Below, one piece after another: positions 25,414-36,550 of a stretch of 64,000 nucleotides of DNA. A program made the translations under genes and the position numbers. Source of the DNA: Flavobacterium ustbae (lineage in GTDB: Bacteria; Bacteroidota; Bacteroidia; Flavobacteriales; Flavobacteriaceae); the NCBI RefSeq assembly GCF_003946915.1, contig NZ_RPOC01000002.1:62001-126000 (forward strand), read 5' to 3'. Every line of letters starts with the position of its first letter. Within the stretch, counting starts at the first letter, position 1. A model generated the notes under the pieces. It searched no databases. It saw only the letters and a list, made by a program, of their open reading frames with translations, and was not told the origin of the DNA.

Positions 25414-27330
25414 ATGAGAGAGTTTTTAACGATTTCTCTTGTGTTTATTCTGTCTTTTAACAAAATAATTGCACAAGATTCAATTATTGAATATCAAATT
25501 CAAAAAGGAGAAACCGCTTATTTTATTGCCCAAAAGTATAAGGTTTCCATTGATGAGATTTACAAACTTAATCCAGAATCTCAAAAAGGCATTAAGGAAA
25601 ATCAAATTCTAAAGATTCCCGTTCATACTGAAATAGTTGCGAGTCAAAACACACAATTGAAACATGTTGTTCAACCAAAAGAAACACTCTTCGGACTTTC
25701 GAAGCAGTACCATATTTCGGTAGAAGCCATTCAAGATGCAAATCAGGAAATTCTTGCTGGCGGACTTCAAATAGGCCAAGAGTTGATTATTCCTCAGAAT
25801 TCAGATAAAAATACAAAAACAGAAATTTCGAGTTCTTCAAAAGTTACACATCAAGTTGTGGCAAAAGAATCTTTATTCAGCATTGCGAGACAATACAATG
25901 TTTCGGTTCAGGATTTAGAAAATTTAAATAAAGAAATTTTAATTAACGGATTACAGGTTGGTCAGACGATTTCGATTCCGAACAAAAGAAAAACTTTAGA
26001 CGGAAGAGTTCGTGTAATTAATCAGGAAACGGTTTTTCATGTGGTTGAACCTAAAGAAACTAAATTTTCGATTGCCAAGAAATACGGAATTTCAATTGAC
26101 CAATTAGAATCGCAAAATCCTGAAATCGTAAACGGATTAATTGTTGGAAACAAATTGGCTATTAACACTGCAGCAATTAAACCCGCAAATGAAAGCGAAG
26201 AACTGATGTTGGCTCTAGCCGAAAAACAAGTTGTAGTTGAAAAAACAAAAGCTAAAACGGTAGAAATTGAAGATTTGAAAGATCGTTTGGTGGTTCAGAA
26301 AGAAATGAATCAAAAAATTATAAAAATTAATGATCTGAAAGTGAATCTGAACGATATGAATGGTTCTAAAGAAAATTCGGTTGAAAAACTGCGTTTGGTT
26401 TTAGAAGCGAATAAAAATGTTCAAGACGTTTTAATGGCAAAATTAGATTCGCTTGTAGCTGCAATGAATAATGATTTGAAGGAATTAAAACGAATGGATA
26501 TTTTGAATGTAGAAGAATCTAAAAGACTTGAAAAACAATCTTCTGAAGGAATCAATAAAACCAATGAATTATCATCTCAGCTAAAAAAAGAATTGGCCGA
26601 AAACAGAAAAGTGTATACTGGTTTGATGAATAAAGTCGAAAAAATTGCTGTTGAGGAAAATCAAGAATATAAGAGGAAAATCCGCGAAAGCGAAAAAAAT
26701 AACAACACCGCTTCTTTACAGCAGCGTTTGTCTTTAGAAGAAATTAAAAGATATAAAATTGAGCAGGAAGAAGGCGACAAACAGAATCAGCTTTTAATTG
26801 CTAAAATCGATTCTTTGGATACTCAGAAGAAAATTGAAGTAAAAAGACATATTAGCAAAGCTTCTTATTATAGCATGGAAGCGCGAAAATTTGATGATAA
26901 ACTGGCTTTGGTTAAACTGAAAAAATATCAGGATGAAGCGATCAAAAAACAGAAAAAGAATAATTCGGGAGAAAATTCAAAAACTATTTCTTTGGAAGAA
27001 ATGAAACAAGAATTGAAATACAATCCGTTAAGGACTGATAAAACCGTAAAAGTGGAAGTTTATGATAATCTTAAAGAAGTTTCAAACGGGTATTACTTAG
27101 TTTTAGGTATATTTACAGGCGCGGTTGACCGAGATAGGTTTATTATGAAACTCATTGATTCTGGCGAATTTAACGCTAGCTTCTTTTTCAACATCAACAG
27201 CCTTTCGTATTATGTTTACGCCGATAAGTTCGAAAACATGGAAGAAGTGCTTTACAAATGCAAGAAAAAAGAAGAAGATGAGTTATATAAAGAAATCATT
27301 ATTGCTAAAGTAGAAATCGATCTGAGGTAA
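25414..27330 (+). CDS. Exported four-LysM, coiled-coil, SPOR-like protein
   Basis: 638 residues with a signal peptide (FILSFNKIIAQ). Four LysM domains at about 25-69, 81-126, 144-189 and 207-250, each with the pattern H/Y-x-V-x-x-K-E-T-x-x-x-I-A-x-x-Y. A Lys/Glu-rich predicted coiled coil fills about 265-540. The C-terminus (NGYYLVLGIFTGAVDRDRF, then FNINSLSYYVYADKF) resembles a SPOR-like fold. It likely binds peptidoglycan from the periplasm. The neighbouring LysM gene starts 94 bp on, so the two may be co-transcribed. Confidence 0.85.
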   Translation: MREFLTISLVFILSFNKIIAQDSIIEYQIQKGETAYFIAQKYKVSIDEIYKLNPESQKGIKENQILKIPVHTEIVASQNTQLKHVVQPKETLFGLSKQYHISVEAIQDANQEILAGGLQIGQELIIPQNSDKNTKTEISSSSKVTHQVVAKESLFSIARQYNVSVQDLENLNKEILINGLQVGQTISIPNKRKTLDGRVRVINQETVFHVVEPKETKFSIAKKYGISIDQLESQNPEIVNGLIVGNKLAINTAAIKPANESEELMLALAEKQVVVEKTKAKTVEIEDLKDRLVVQKEMNQKIIKINDLKVNLNDMNGSKENSVEKLRLVLEANKNVQDVLMAKLDSLVAAMNNDLKELKRMDILNVEESKRLEKQSSEGINKTNELSSQLKKELAENRKVYTGLMNKVEKIAVEENQEYKRKIRESEKNNNTASLQQRLSLEEIKRYKIEQEEGDKQNQLLIAKIDSLDTQKKIEVKRHISKASYYSMEARKFDDKLALVKLKKYQDEAIKKQKKNNSGENSKTISLEEMKQELKYNPLRTDKTVKVEVYDNLKEVSNGYYLVLGIFTGAVDRDRFIMKLIDSGEFNASFFFNINSLSYYVYADKFENMEEVLYKCKKKEEDELYKEIIIAKVEIDLR

Positions 27331-27424
27331 ATTTTACAGCAATAAAACAAACGGCGCGAATTTTGCTTTTAGTGAAATTGTAACTTATTTTAGAATTAGA
27401 AATTAAATTGTTTTAAGCCTTATT

Positions 27425-29476
27425 ATGAAATATTATTTAACAGTATTGTCTCTCGTATTTTTTATAACTTCAACCGCATTTTCGCAAGAAAAAGTGGTGA
27501 AATACAAAGTATCGAGCGGTGAGACGATTAATCAGATTGCACAAAAATTTAAGGTAACGCCTTATGATATTTACCAGCTCAATCCAGACGCAAGAACTGG
27601 ATTGGTGCCGAATTCTGTTTTATTGATTCCGACGAAATCAGGTGAAGCAAAAAAAGATGTTTCTGAAACTAAAACGGCTTCAGGGAAAGAAATTATTCAT
27701 GAAGTGCAACCAAAAGAAACGTTTTATAGCATTACGCACAAATACGGAATTTCAGAGGAAGCTTTAAAAGCGGCAAATCCTACTTTGGAGAAAACAGGCG
27801 TTCAAATTGGACAAAAACTGGTTATTCCGGCAAAAGGATCTGCTCCAAAAGCAACCGCAAAACCTGCTAAAGAAAAAGGTGCTGAAAAATATGTTTACCA
27901 TGATGTTCAGGCAAAAGAAACCAAATTTGGAATTGCAAAACAGTACAATATGACGGTTGACGAATTGGAAAAACGCAATCCCGAAATTGTTTCGAATTTG
28001 CCTGTCGGATACCGTTTAACAATTAAAGGAACGGCTCCAAAAACGGCGAGTGCTCCAGTAGAAACTGCAAAACCTACTGAAAATAAAAAACCTGCGGAAA
28101 CTTCTAAAAAAGCAGTTTCTTATATGGATTACCAAGTGAAACCAAAAGAGACTTTTTATAGTTTAGGAAGAACGTTTCATTTGTCTCAGGAAGAATTAAC
28201 AGCTTTGAATCCTTCACTTTCTGAAGGAGTAAAGGAAGGAATGGTTATTAAGGTTCCAACAGGATATTTAGCTCCGGCTCCAATTGTTGTTGCAGATAAA
28301 CCAATTGGAACTACTAATGACAAACCTGTCGTAAGTTCTGGTGGCGGTATTAAAATTGTAGACAGAGTAGAATCTGAAGAAAATAATGCTGAAGTGGTGG
28401 CTCTGACTAAGAAGAAAACAAACGAACGCAAAAAAGTAGTTTTGTTGCTTCCTTTTAATTTAGCAAAAGTTCAAAGCGATACTGCGGGAACGGCAAACAG
28501 AATTAAAAATGATAAGTTCTTAAACATGACTTTAGATTTTTATTCTGGAGCCATGATGGCGATTGATTCAGCCAAGACATTAAAACTGCCAATTGATGTT
28601 TCTATTTATGATTCACAGGAAACTAAAACTACTTCAAATGTGGTAGGTTTACTTTCTAAACTTCAAGATGCAGATGCTGTAATTGGACCATTTTATCAGA
28701 ATAATGCAGAAACAACAGCAAATATGCTTCTTTCTAATGACGTTCCGGTAATTTCACCGTTATCAAAAGACAGCGCGAATCCGATTAACAATTTGTATCA
28801 AACAGTACCTTCAAGTGACGTTATCAGAAATGCAGTTTTTGATTTTATGCGTTCTAAAAACGGAAATATTGTAGCGGTAGTAGATAAGAAAAAAGAGTCG
28901 GTTATCAATTACATCAAACAAAACCAAAGAGGAGTTGCTTTTGCTACTTTGACAGAAACGGGAGGTTTGGATGCTGCTAATTTAAAAAGTCTGTTGATGC
29001 CAAATCGTATGAATTATGTTGTGATGGAAACAGGCAATACAGCCATGGTTAAAGCTACAATAAAAGCGTTGTTGGATTCTCAGAAAACATGTCAGGTTCA
29101 ATTGGTAATTTTAGAGCCAAACAGTACTTTGGATACAGATGAAATCAGCTTTGAGAATTTGGTGAAATTGAAATTGATGTATCCTTCTGTAACTCGCGAA
29201 AGTGACGAACAGCCAGTTTTGATTTATGAAAAACAGTACAGTCTTAAAAATAAAGCAAATCCAACAACGTATGCGACCAGAGGTTTTGACGTTACGTTTG
29301 ATACGATGATGCGTTTGGTGCAAGGAAAAACATTTCAGGAAACAGCCGATTTAATGACCACTCAGCAAGTAGATAATAAATTTCAATATTATAGAAAAGA
29401 AGATGGCGGACACGCTAATAAAGGAGTGTACATTTTATATTACGATAGCGATTTAACTTTAAAAGTAGCAAATTAA
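27425..29476 (+). CDS. Exported LysM protein with periplasmic-binding-protein-like domain
   Basis: 683 residues with a signal peptide (VLSLVFFITSTAFSQ). Four LysM domains at about 25-69, 88-133, 157-201 and 237-281, joined by Ala/Lys/Pro-rich linkers. From about residue 335 a type-1 periplasmic-binding-like domain follows (KVVLLLPFNLAKVQSD, DFYSGAMMAIDSAK, DADAVIGPFYQNNAETTANML, VPVISPLSKDSANP), similar to LppC/LpoA or ABC amino-acid receptors. LysM plus such a domain suggests a peptidoglycan-anchored regulator of cell-wall synthesis (LpoA-like), which is inference. The stop overlaps the next start by one base (TAATG). Confidence 0.85.
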   Translation: MKYYLTVLSLVFFITSTAFSQEKVVKYKVSSGETINQIAQKFKVTPYDIYQLNPDARTGLVPNSVLLIPTKSGEAKKDVSETKTASGKEIIHEVQPKETFYSITHKYGISEEALKAANPTLEKTGVQIGQKLVIPAKGSAPKATAKPAKEKGAEKYVYHDVQAKETKFGIAKQYNMTVDELEKRNPEIVSNLPVGYRLTIKGTAPKTASAPVETAKPTENKKPAETSKKAVSYMDYQVKPKETFYSLGRTFHLSQEELTALNPSLSEGVKEGMVIKVPTGYLAPAPIVVADKPIGTTNDKPVVSSGGGIKIVDRVESEENNAEVVALTKKKTNERKKVVLLLPFNLAKVQSDTAGTANRIKNDKFLNMTLDFYSGAMMAIDSAKTLKLPIDVSIYDSQETKTTSNVVGLLSKLQDADAVIGPFYQNNAETTANMLLSNDVPVISPLSKDSANPINNLYQTVPSSDVIRNAVFDFMRSKNGNIVAVVDKKKESVINYIKQNQRGVAFATLTETGGLDAANLKSLLMPNRMNYVVMETGNTAMVKATIKALLDSQKTCQVQLVILEPNSTLDTDEISFENLVKLKLMYPSVTRESDEQPVLIYEKQYSLKNKANPTTYATRGFDVTFDTMMRLVQGKTFQETADLMTTQQVDNKFQYYRKEDGGHANKGVYILYYDSDLTLKVAN

Positions 29477-29877
29477 TGACATCAAAAGTAACCTATTTAG
29501 GAGATTTAAGAACAAGTTCAATTCACGTGCAGTCAGGAAGCGAAATCATTTCTGATGCGCCATTGGATAATAACGGAAAAGGAGAAGCATTTTCTCCAAC
29601 AGATACAGTTGCCAATGCTTTAGCAAGCTGCATGATGACAATTATGGGAATTAAAGCTCGTGATATGGAAGTGGATTTTATTGGTTCTACTGCAGAAGTA
29701 ACCAAAATTATGAACGCAGAACCAAGAAGAATTGGAGCAATCGAAATTGTATTTGAGATGCAAGGTGTTGCCGACGAAAAAAGCAGAACTATCTTAGAGC
29801 GCGCTGCAATGACATGTCCAGTATTCTTAAGCTTAAGCAATGAAATAGAGAAGAAAATTTCTTTTAACTGGAAATAA
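29476..29877 (+). CDS. OsmC family peroxiredoxin-like protein
   Basis: 133 residues of the OsmC/Ohr fold, with the two redox Cys in ALASCMMTIMG and MTCPVFLSLS. OsmC proteins reduce organic peroxides by a dithiol mechanism. The SPTDTVANALASCM block is typical of the short YhfA/OsmC subgroup. Its ATG overlaps the stop of the LysM gene, so translation is coupled. A strong terminator follows. Confidence 0.9.
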   Translation: MTSKVTYLGDLRTSSIHVQSGSEIISDAPLDNNGKGEAFSPTDTVANALASCMMTIMGIKARDMEVDFIGSTAEVTKIMNAEPRRIGAIEIVFEMQGVADEKSRTILERAAMTCPVFLSLSNEIEKKISFNWK

Positions 29878-29901
29878 GCTTTTAAAATTATATATTATGT
29901 A

Positions 29902-29930
29902 AAAACCATCAGGAAACTGATGGTTTTTTT
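29902..29930 (+). terminator. Terminator after OsmC gene
   Basis: AAAACCATCA-GGAAAC-TGATGGTTTT followed by T residues; ends the LysM-LysM-osmC unit. Confidence 0.9.
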
Positions 29931-30300
29931 ATGGAATTATTTTTTTTAATCTTGAAATATTTTTGCAGAAATAGGATTTTGTTTCAAAAAAATTGCAAAA
30001 AAAAGATATATTTTTCGCATTCGAATTTTAATATTGCCTATATTTGCAAAAAAAACGCAAAACACTGCTTCGAAATTGCAGTTTTGATTGATAGTATAAA
30101 ATACAATAAGAAGTCAGTTTAAACAAAAGTAATTGTATCGATATGATTTTTGACCATAAAAGAAAAAGTAAGTATCTTTATGTGTTTGATAGTGTTTTAG
30201 TTATGTGATTTTTAGGAGATGGCTTTGATTAATAGTTTTTAAAGTTATATGCCAGAAATGTTAAAAATTGAAATTTCAACAAAATAAAAATTAAGATATC
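29931..30300. promoter_or_regulatory. Promoter and long leader upstream of nagB fusion gene
   Basis: No gene seen. TATATTTG (30039-30046) matches the -7 consensus and lies 255 bp before the start codon, so the transcript would carry an unusually long leader. Near its 5' end ACTGC and GCAGT (30064-30068 / 30078-30082) form a small hairpin with flanking A-T pairs. The rest is AT-rich with no recognised riboswitch. Confidence 0.45.
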
Positions 30301-32229
30301 ATGTTAAAAAGTAAAATCGACAAAGCAACAGGTTTCGAAAAACGCTTCGAAAACATCAATACAGTTGTTTTTGAAAACTCAACTGATGCTTCAAAAGAAG
30401 TAGCACAAGAAATTGCGACTTTAATTAGAGAAAAGCAAAAAGAAGGAAAACCTTGTATTCTTGGTTTGGCAACTGGTTCTTCTCCAAAAGGATTGTATTC
30501 TGAATTAGTGCGTTTGCACAAAGAAGATGGTTTGAGTTTCAAAAATGTAATCAGTTTTAATTTGGATGAATACTATCCAATGGAGCCGAATTCAATCAAC
30601 AGTTATGTTCGTTTCATGAAAGAACTTTTGTTTGATCACGTCGATATCTTGCCTGAAAACGCTCACGTGCCAGACGGACTTTTGACAAAAGAGCAAATTG
30701 CAGATTACTGCCACGAATATGAAGCTAAAATTGAAGCTTTAGGCGGAATTGATCTTCAGATTCTTGGAATTGGAGGTAACGGACATATTGGTTTTAACGA
30801 ATCTGGTTCGCTTCAAAACTCTAAAACACGTTTGGTGGCTTTAGATCATATTACAAGAGTTGCGGCAAGTAAAGATTTTTATGGTTTGAATAATACGCCA
30901 AGAACTGCAATTACGCTTGGAGTAAAGAAAATCATGGAAGCAAAAAGAGTAATCTTATTGGCTTGGGGTGAAGGAAAAGCAAATATCGTGAAAAGATCTG
31001 TTGAAGATGAAGTTACAAACAGAGTTCCCGCTTCATTTTTGCAAGAGCACGATAATGCCGTTTTTATTTTAGATAAAGAAGCATCTTCAAAATTAACAAG
31101 AGTTAATAAACCTTGGTTAGTTGAAAAAATCGTTTGGACTGATAAATTAACTCGTAAAGCGGTTTTAGGATTGGCATTAGATCTTAAAAAACCAATTTTA
31201 ATGCTTACAGATGCCGATTATATTGAAAATGGTATGAGCGATTTGTTAGCAGATTCTGGTCCAGCTTACGACACTAATATTAAAATTTTCAATAAATTAC
31301 AAAATACAATTACAGGTTGGCCAGGCGGAAAACCAAATGCAGACGATTCAAACCGTCCGGAAAGAGCAGAGCCAGCTAAAAAACGTGTGTTGATTTTCTC
31401 TCCACACCCAGATGACGATATTATCAGTATGGGAGGGACTTTTATGCGTTTGCAAGAGCAAGGGCATGAAGTGCATGTTGCGTACCAAACTTCTGGAAAT
31501 ATTGCTGTTGCAGATGATGAAGCATTACGTTTTGCAAGATTCGTGATTGATTACAACGAAAAATTCGGAATCAAAAGCCCAGAAGCAGACGATATTTACA
31601 AAAAAGCAGAAGCTTTCTTAGAGAATAAAAAGAATAGTGAAATTGATATTCCTGAAGTACGTTATATTAAAGGTTTAATTAGAAAAGGCGAGGCGAGAGC
31701 TACGAGTTATTTTGTTGGTCTTCCAGACGAGCAGATTCACTTTATGGAATTGCCTTTCTATGAAACAGGGACAATCGAGAAAAAACCAATCGGGCCAGAA
31801 GATATTCAATTGACGGTTGATTTAATTGAGAAAATTAAGCCACACCAGATTTACGCAGCTGGAGATTTAGCAGATCCACACGGAACACACAAAGTTTGTT
31901 TGGATGCTATTTTTGAAGCAGTAAAAGTTTTAAAACCAAAAGAATTCATGAACGACTGTTGGTTATGGTTGTACCGTGGAGCTTGGCAAGAATGGGGAAT
32001 TGACGAAGTTGAAATGGCAGTTCCGATGAGTCCAGATCAAGTTTTAGCAAAACGTCACGGAATTTTTAAACACCAGTCTCAAAAAGACGGAGTTGTTTTC
32101 CAAGGAACTGACGCACGTGAATTCTGGCAAAGAGCTGAAGACAGAAACCGCGAAACAGCAGAATTGTATCATCAATTAGGTTTAGCAACTTATGCGGCGA
32201 TGGAGGCTTTCGTGAGATGGCACTACTAA
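30301..32229 (+). CDS. nagB: Glucosamine-6-phosphate deaminase fused to PIG-L deacetylase domain
   Basis: 642 residues. The N-terminal NagB domain (about 20-270) shows GLATGSSPKGLYSELVRL, ISFNLDEYYPM and LGIGGNGHIGFNESGS; it converts glucosamine-6-P to fructose-6-P plus ammonia. The C-terminal PIG-L/LmbE domain (about 360-620) has the metal motif HPDDD at 369-373 and a DPHGTHK motif. PIG-L enzymes deacetylate N-acetylglucosaminyl compounds, so one chain could deacetylate and deaminate amino sugars. This fusion is a known arrangement in Bacteroidetes; substrate of the second domain is not proven. Confidence 0.92.
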   Translation: MLKSKIDKATGFEKRFENINTVVFENSTDASKEVAQEIATLIREKQKEGKPCILGLATGSSPKGLYSELVRLHKEDGLSFKNVISFNLDEYYPMEPNSINSYVRFMKELLFDHVDILPENAHVPDGLLTKEQIADYCHEYEAKIEALGGIDLQILGIGGNGHIGFNESGSLQNSKTRLVALDHITRVAASKDFYGLNNTPRTAITLGVKKIMEAKRVILLAWGEGKANIVKRSVEDEVTNRVPASFLQEHDNAVFILDKEASSKLTRVNKPWLVEKIVWTDKLTRKAVLGLALDLKKPILMLTDADYIENGMSDLLADSGPAYDTNIKIFNKLQNTITGWPGGKPNADDSNRPERAEPAKKRVLIFSPHPDDDIISMGGTFMRLQEQGHEVHVAYQTSGNIAVADDEALRFARFVIDYNEKFGIKSPEADDIYKKAEAFLENKKNSEIDIPEVRYIKGLIRKGEARATSYFVGLPDEQIHFMELPFYETGTIEKKPIGPEDIQLTVDLIEKIKPHQIYAAGDLADPHGTHKVCLDAIFEAVKVLKPKEFMNDCWLWLYRGAWQEWGIDEVEMAVPMSPDQVLAKRHGIFKHQSQKDGVVFQGTDAREFWQRAEDRNRETAELYHQLGLATYAAMEAFVRWHY

Positions 32230-32262
32230 GTTGCTAAGGTTCTGAGATGCTAAGGTGCTAAG
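32226..32262. repeat. Octamer CTAAGnnn array overlapping the nagB stop
   Basis: CTAAG/CTGAG at 32226, 32234, 32242, 32250 and 32258, exactly every 8 bp. The first unit contains the stop codon of the upstream gene. Only one arm is present, unlike 22764-22843. Confidence 0.85.
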
Positions 32263-32269
32263 TTTTTAT

Positions 32270-32354
32270 TCGTCGCGAATTCACGAATTAGTTTAAATGA
32301 AATTCGTGAATTCGTGGCGAAAATCATTTAAATCCTTTTAATCTGTGGCAAAAA
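32270..32354. repeat. CGAATTCACGAATT...AATTCGTGAATTCGTGG element
   Basis: Left and right arms (about 32270-32290 and 32300-32320) are imperfect reverse complements of the same phrase as at 19756 and 50351. CTTTTAATCTGTGGCAAAAA (32335-32354) is identical to 19831-19850. Confidence 0.85.
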
Positions 32355-32371
32355 ATAATAGCTTTGCAAAG

Positions 32372-32418
32372 AGAAGCAAGAAGAAGAATCTATGTTCTTT
32401 TCTCTTGCTTCTTTTTTC
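32372..32418 (+). terminator. Terminator-like hairpin just upstream of the DUF3820 gene
   Basis: AGAAGCAAGA (32372-32381) pairs with TCTTGCTTCT (32403-32412), the inner AAGAA/TTCTT can extend the pairing, and six T follow. It ends only nine bases before the DUF3820 ATG, so it either terminates the nagB transcript or acts as an attenuator. Confidence 0.7.
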
Positions 32419-32426
32419 TTTATAAA

Positions 32427-32657
32427 ATGGAACAAGACAAAAAGCAACTCATAAAATTAGCGCACACCAAAATGCCTTTCGGTAAATATGAAGGAAGATA
32501 TTTAATTGACTTGCCTGAATATTACGTGGTTTGGTACCATAATAAAGGGTTTCCAAAAGGAGAATTAGGACAGCAATTACAATTGGTTTATGAATTAAAG
32601 TTGAATGGTTTGGAAGAATTGATAAGAAATATTAAGAAGCAATATCCGAAACCATAA
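32427..32657 (+). CDS. DUF3820 family small protein
   Basis: 76 residues starting MEQDKKQLIKLAHTKMPFGK. The segment MPFGKYEGRYLIDLPEYYVVWY, around residues 16-37, is diagnostic of DUF3820 (PF12843), a small putative quorum- or nuclease-associated domain of unknown role. A longer frame from a TTG at 32364 would run through the terminator hairpin and is rejected. The gene has no evident promoter of its own downstream of that hairpin. Confidence 0.85.
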   Translation: MEQDKKQLIKLAHTKMPFGKYEGRYLIDLPEYYVVWYHNKGFPKGELGQQLQLVYELKLNGLEELIRNIKKQYPKP

Positions 32658-32661
32658 AAGA

Positions 32662-34496
<1,835 letters not shown>

Positions 34497-34575
34497 TAAT
34501 TATATTCTAAGAGGTGTAACATTTAAATTAAACGAATAACTAATAGCCTCAAACGAATAACTTTTTTTAAAAATA

Positions 34576-36492
34576 ATGGAAGAAAAAAAATTAGACTTTA
34601 ATTCGATCATCGGTTTTGTATTGATATTCGGAATTTTGATTTGGATTATGTATCAAAATCAGCCTTCTGAAAAAGAAATCGCTGCAGAAAAAGCCAAGAA
34701 AGAATTAGTTGCTAAACAAGAAGCACAAGCAAAAGCAGATAAAGCTAAAACTGCGTCATTACCAGCTGTGGCTGTAACTCCTGGAGATACAGTTCAATTG
34801 GCTCAATTGCAAAAAACTTTAGGAGGATTTGCTTATTCTGCAACACTTCCTTCTGCAAAAGAAGCTTTTACTACAATCGAAAACGAAAAGTTAAGATTGA
34901 AAATCGCTAATAAAGGTGGTTATATTGTTGAAGCAACTCTAAAAGAATTCGAAAGATTAAAAAAAGGTTCTGGACAATTAGTTGAGTTAATTAAAAATAA
35001 CAACTCAAACTTAAATTTACAGCTTCTTACGACAGATAATAGAACACTAAATTCTAAAGATTTGTATTTCGAGCCGACATTAGAAAAAATTGGTGCAGAC
35101 CAAGTTTTATCTATGCGTTTGAAAGCTGGAGCTAATGAATTTTTAGAATATAAATATATTTTAAAACCAAACGATTATTTAGTTGGTTTTGATATTCGTT
35201 CTCAAGGTTTGAACAGAGTTTTAAACTCTGCAAAACCAGTTGATTTGCAATGGGATTTAAAAACATACAGAAACGAAAAAAGCGTTTCTTATGAAAACCG
35301 TTATGCTGAAATTAACTATGAATACGGTGATGAAAAATACAGCTACGTAAATAACCGTGGTCAAGGAAAAGAAGAAACTCCTGAAAAAGTAAGTTATGTA
35401 GCTTTCAAACAGCATTTCTTTACTACAATTCTATCTACAGAAAAACCATTTGAAACTTCAAAATTACAATCTGACGACTTAGTTAAAGATGAAAAAATCG
35501 ATACTGTTTTTACAAAACAATTTAGAGCAAATTTACCTTTAGCATTTTCGAATGGAGAGATCGATTACAAAATGAATTTGTATATGGGTCCTGCAGATTA
35601 CAAAACATTAAAAGCTTACGATAAAAACTTCGAAAAAATTATTCCGTTAGGTTGGGGAATTTTTGGATGGATTAACAAATTCATTTTTGTTCCGTTATTT
35701 GGATTCTTGAGTACAACAATGGGACTTTCGTTAGGAATTGCTATTATCATTTTTACAATTATCATCAAATTGGCTATGTCGCCAATTACGTATAAATCAT
35801 TCCTGTCTCAGGCTAAAATGAAAGTTTTAAGACCTGATATTAATGAATTGGGAGAAAAGTATAAAAAAGACCCAATGAAAAAACAACAGGAAACAATGAA
35901 ACTGTACAACAAAGCAGGCGTAAACCCAATGGCAGGATGTATCCCGGCATTGATTCAGCTTCCTTTTATGTACGCGTCGTTTCAGTTTTTCCCTGCAGCA
36001 TTTGAGTTGAGACAAAAAAGTTTCCTTTGGGCAGACGATTTATCATCTTTTGACTCAGTTATAAAATTACCATTTAACATTCCAATGTACGGAGATCACA
36101 TCAGTTTGTTCCCAATTTTGGCAGCGATTGCGATTTTCTTCTACATGAAAATGACTTCTGGAGATCAGCAAATGGCTGCTCCTCAGCAAGAAGGTATGCC
36201 AGATATGGCAAAAATGATGAAAATCATGATTTATGTTTCGCCATTAATGATGTTAATTTTCTTCAATAGCTATGGTGCGGGATTGAGTTTGTATAACTTT
36301 ATTTCAAACTTAATTACAATCGGAATTATGTTTGTTATCAAGAATTATATTGTTGATAGCGAGAAAATTCATGCTCAGATTCAAGAAAACAAATTGAAAG
36401 AGCCTAAGAAACCAAGTAAGTTTCAGCAGCGTCTTCAAGAAGTAATGGAACAGCAAGAAGCAGCAAAAGCTCAGAATAAGAAAAAGAAATAA
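34576..36492 (+). CDS. yidC: Membrane protein insertase YidC
   Basis: 638 residues. An N-terminal membrane helix (about 9-25) precedes a Lys/Ala-rich linker and a large periplasmic beta domain (about 85-350), then the conserved core of about five helices (GWINKFIFVPLFGFLS, IIFTIIIKLAMSPITYKSFLSQAKM, NPMAGCIPALIQLPFMYASF). The C-terminus is a Lys/Gln-rich basic tail that may contact ribosomes. It inserts inner-membrane proteins with or without SecYEG. Longer than E. coli YidC (548), as usual in this phylum. Likely co-transcribed with pyrG. Confidence 0.96.
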   Translation: MEEKKLDFNSIIGFVLIFGILIWIMYQNQPSEKEIAAEKAKKELVAKQEAQAKADKAKTASLPAVAVTPGDTVQLAQLQKTLGGFAYSATLPSAKEAFTTIENEKLRLKIANKGGYIVEATLKEFERLKKGSGQLVELIKNNNSNLNLQLLTTDNRTLNSKDLYFEPTLEKIGADQVLSMRLKAGANEFLEYKYILKPNDYLVGFDIRSQGLNRVLNSAKPVDLQWDLKTYRNEKSVSYENRYAEINYEYGDEKYSYVNNRGQGKEETPEKVSYVAFKQHFFTTILSTEKPFETSKLQSDDLVKDEKIDTVFTKQFRANLPLAFSNGEIDYKMNLYMGPADYKTLKAYDKNFEKIIPLGWGIFGWINKFIFVPLFGFLSTTMGLSLGIAIIIFTIIIKLAMSPITYKSFLSQAKMKVLRPDINELGEKYKKDPMKKQQETMKLYNKAGVNPMAGCIPALIQLPFMYASFQFFPAAFELRQKSFLWADDLSSFDSVIKLPFNIPMYGDHISLFPILAAIAIFFYMKMTSGDQQMAAPQQEGMPDMAKMMKIMIYVSPLMMLIFFNSYGAGLSLYNFISNLITIGIMFVIKNYIVDSEKIHAQIQENKLKEPKKPSKFQQRLQEVMEQQEAAKAQNKKKK

Positions 36493-36509
36493 TTTTTCAA
36501 TAAATAAAT

Positions 36510-36546
36510 AAAAAAACCGTCCCGATACATCGGGACGGTTTTTTTA
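36510..36546. terminator. Terminator between yidC and FAS1 gene
   Basis: AAAAACCGTCCCGAT-ACA-TCGGGACGGTTTTT, a long near-perfect stem with A/T runs on both sides; it can serve both convergent genes. Confidence 0.92.
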
Positions 36547-36550
36547 TGGT

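Noticed and set aside
29523..29840. Antisense 105-residue frame
   Set aside because: Lies entirely opposite the OsmC gene, whose catalytic Cys motifs are intact.
32364..32426. N-terminal extension of the DUF3820 gene from TTG
   Set aside because: It would translate through a terminator hairpin, and family members start near MEQDKKQLIKLAH.
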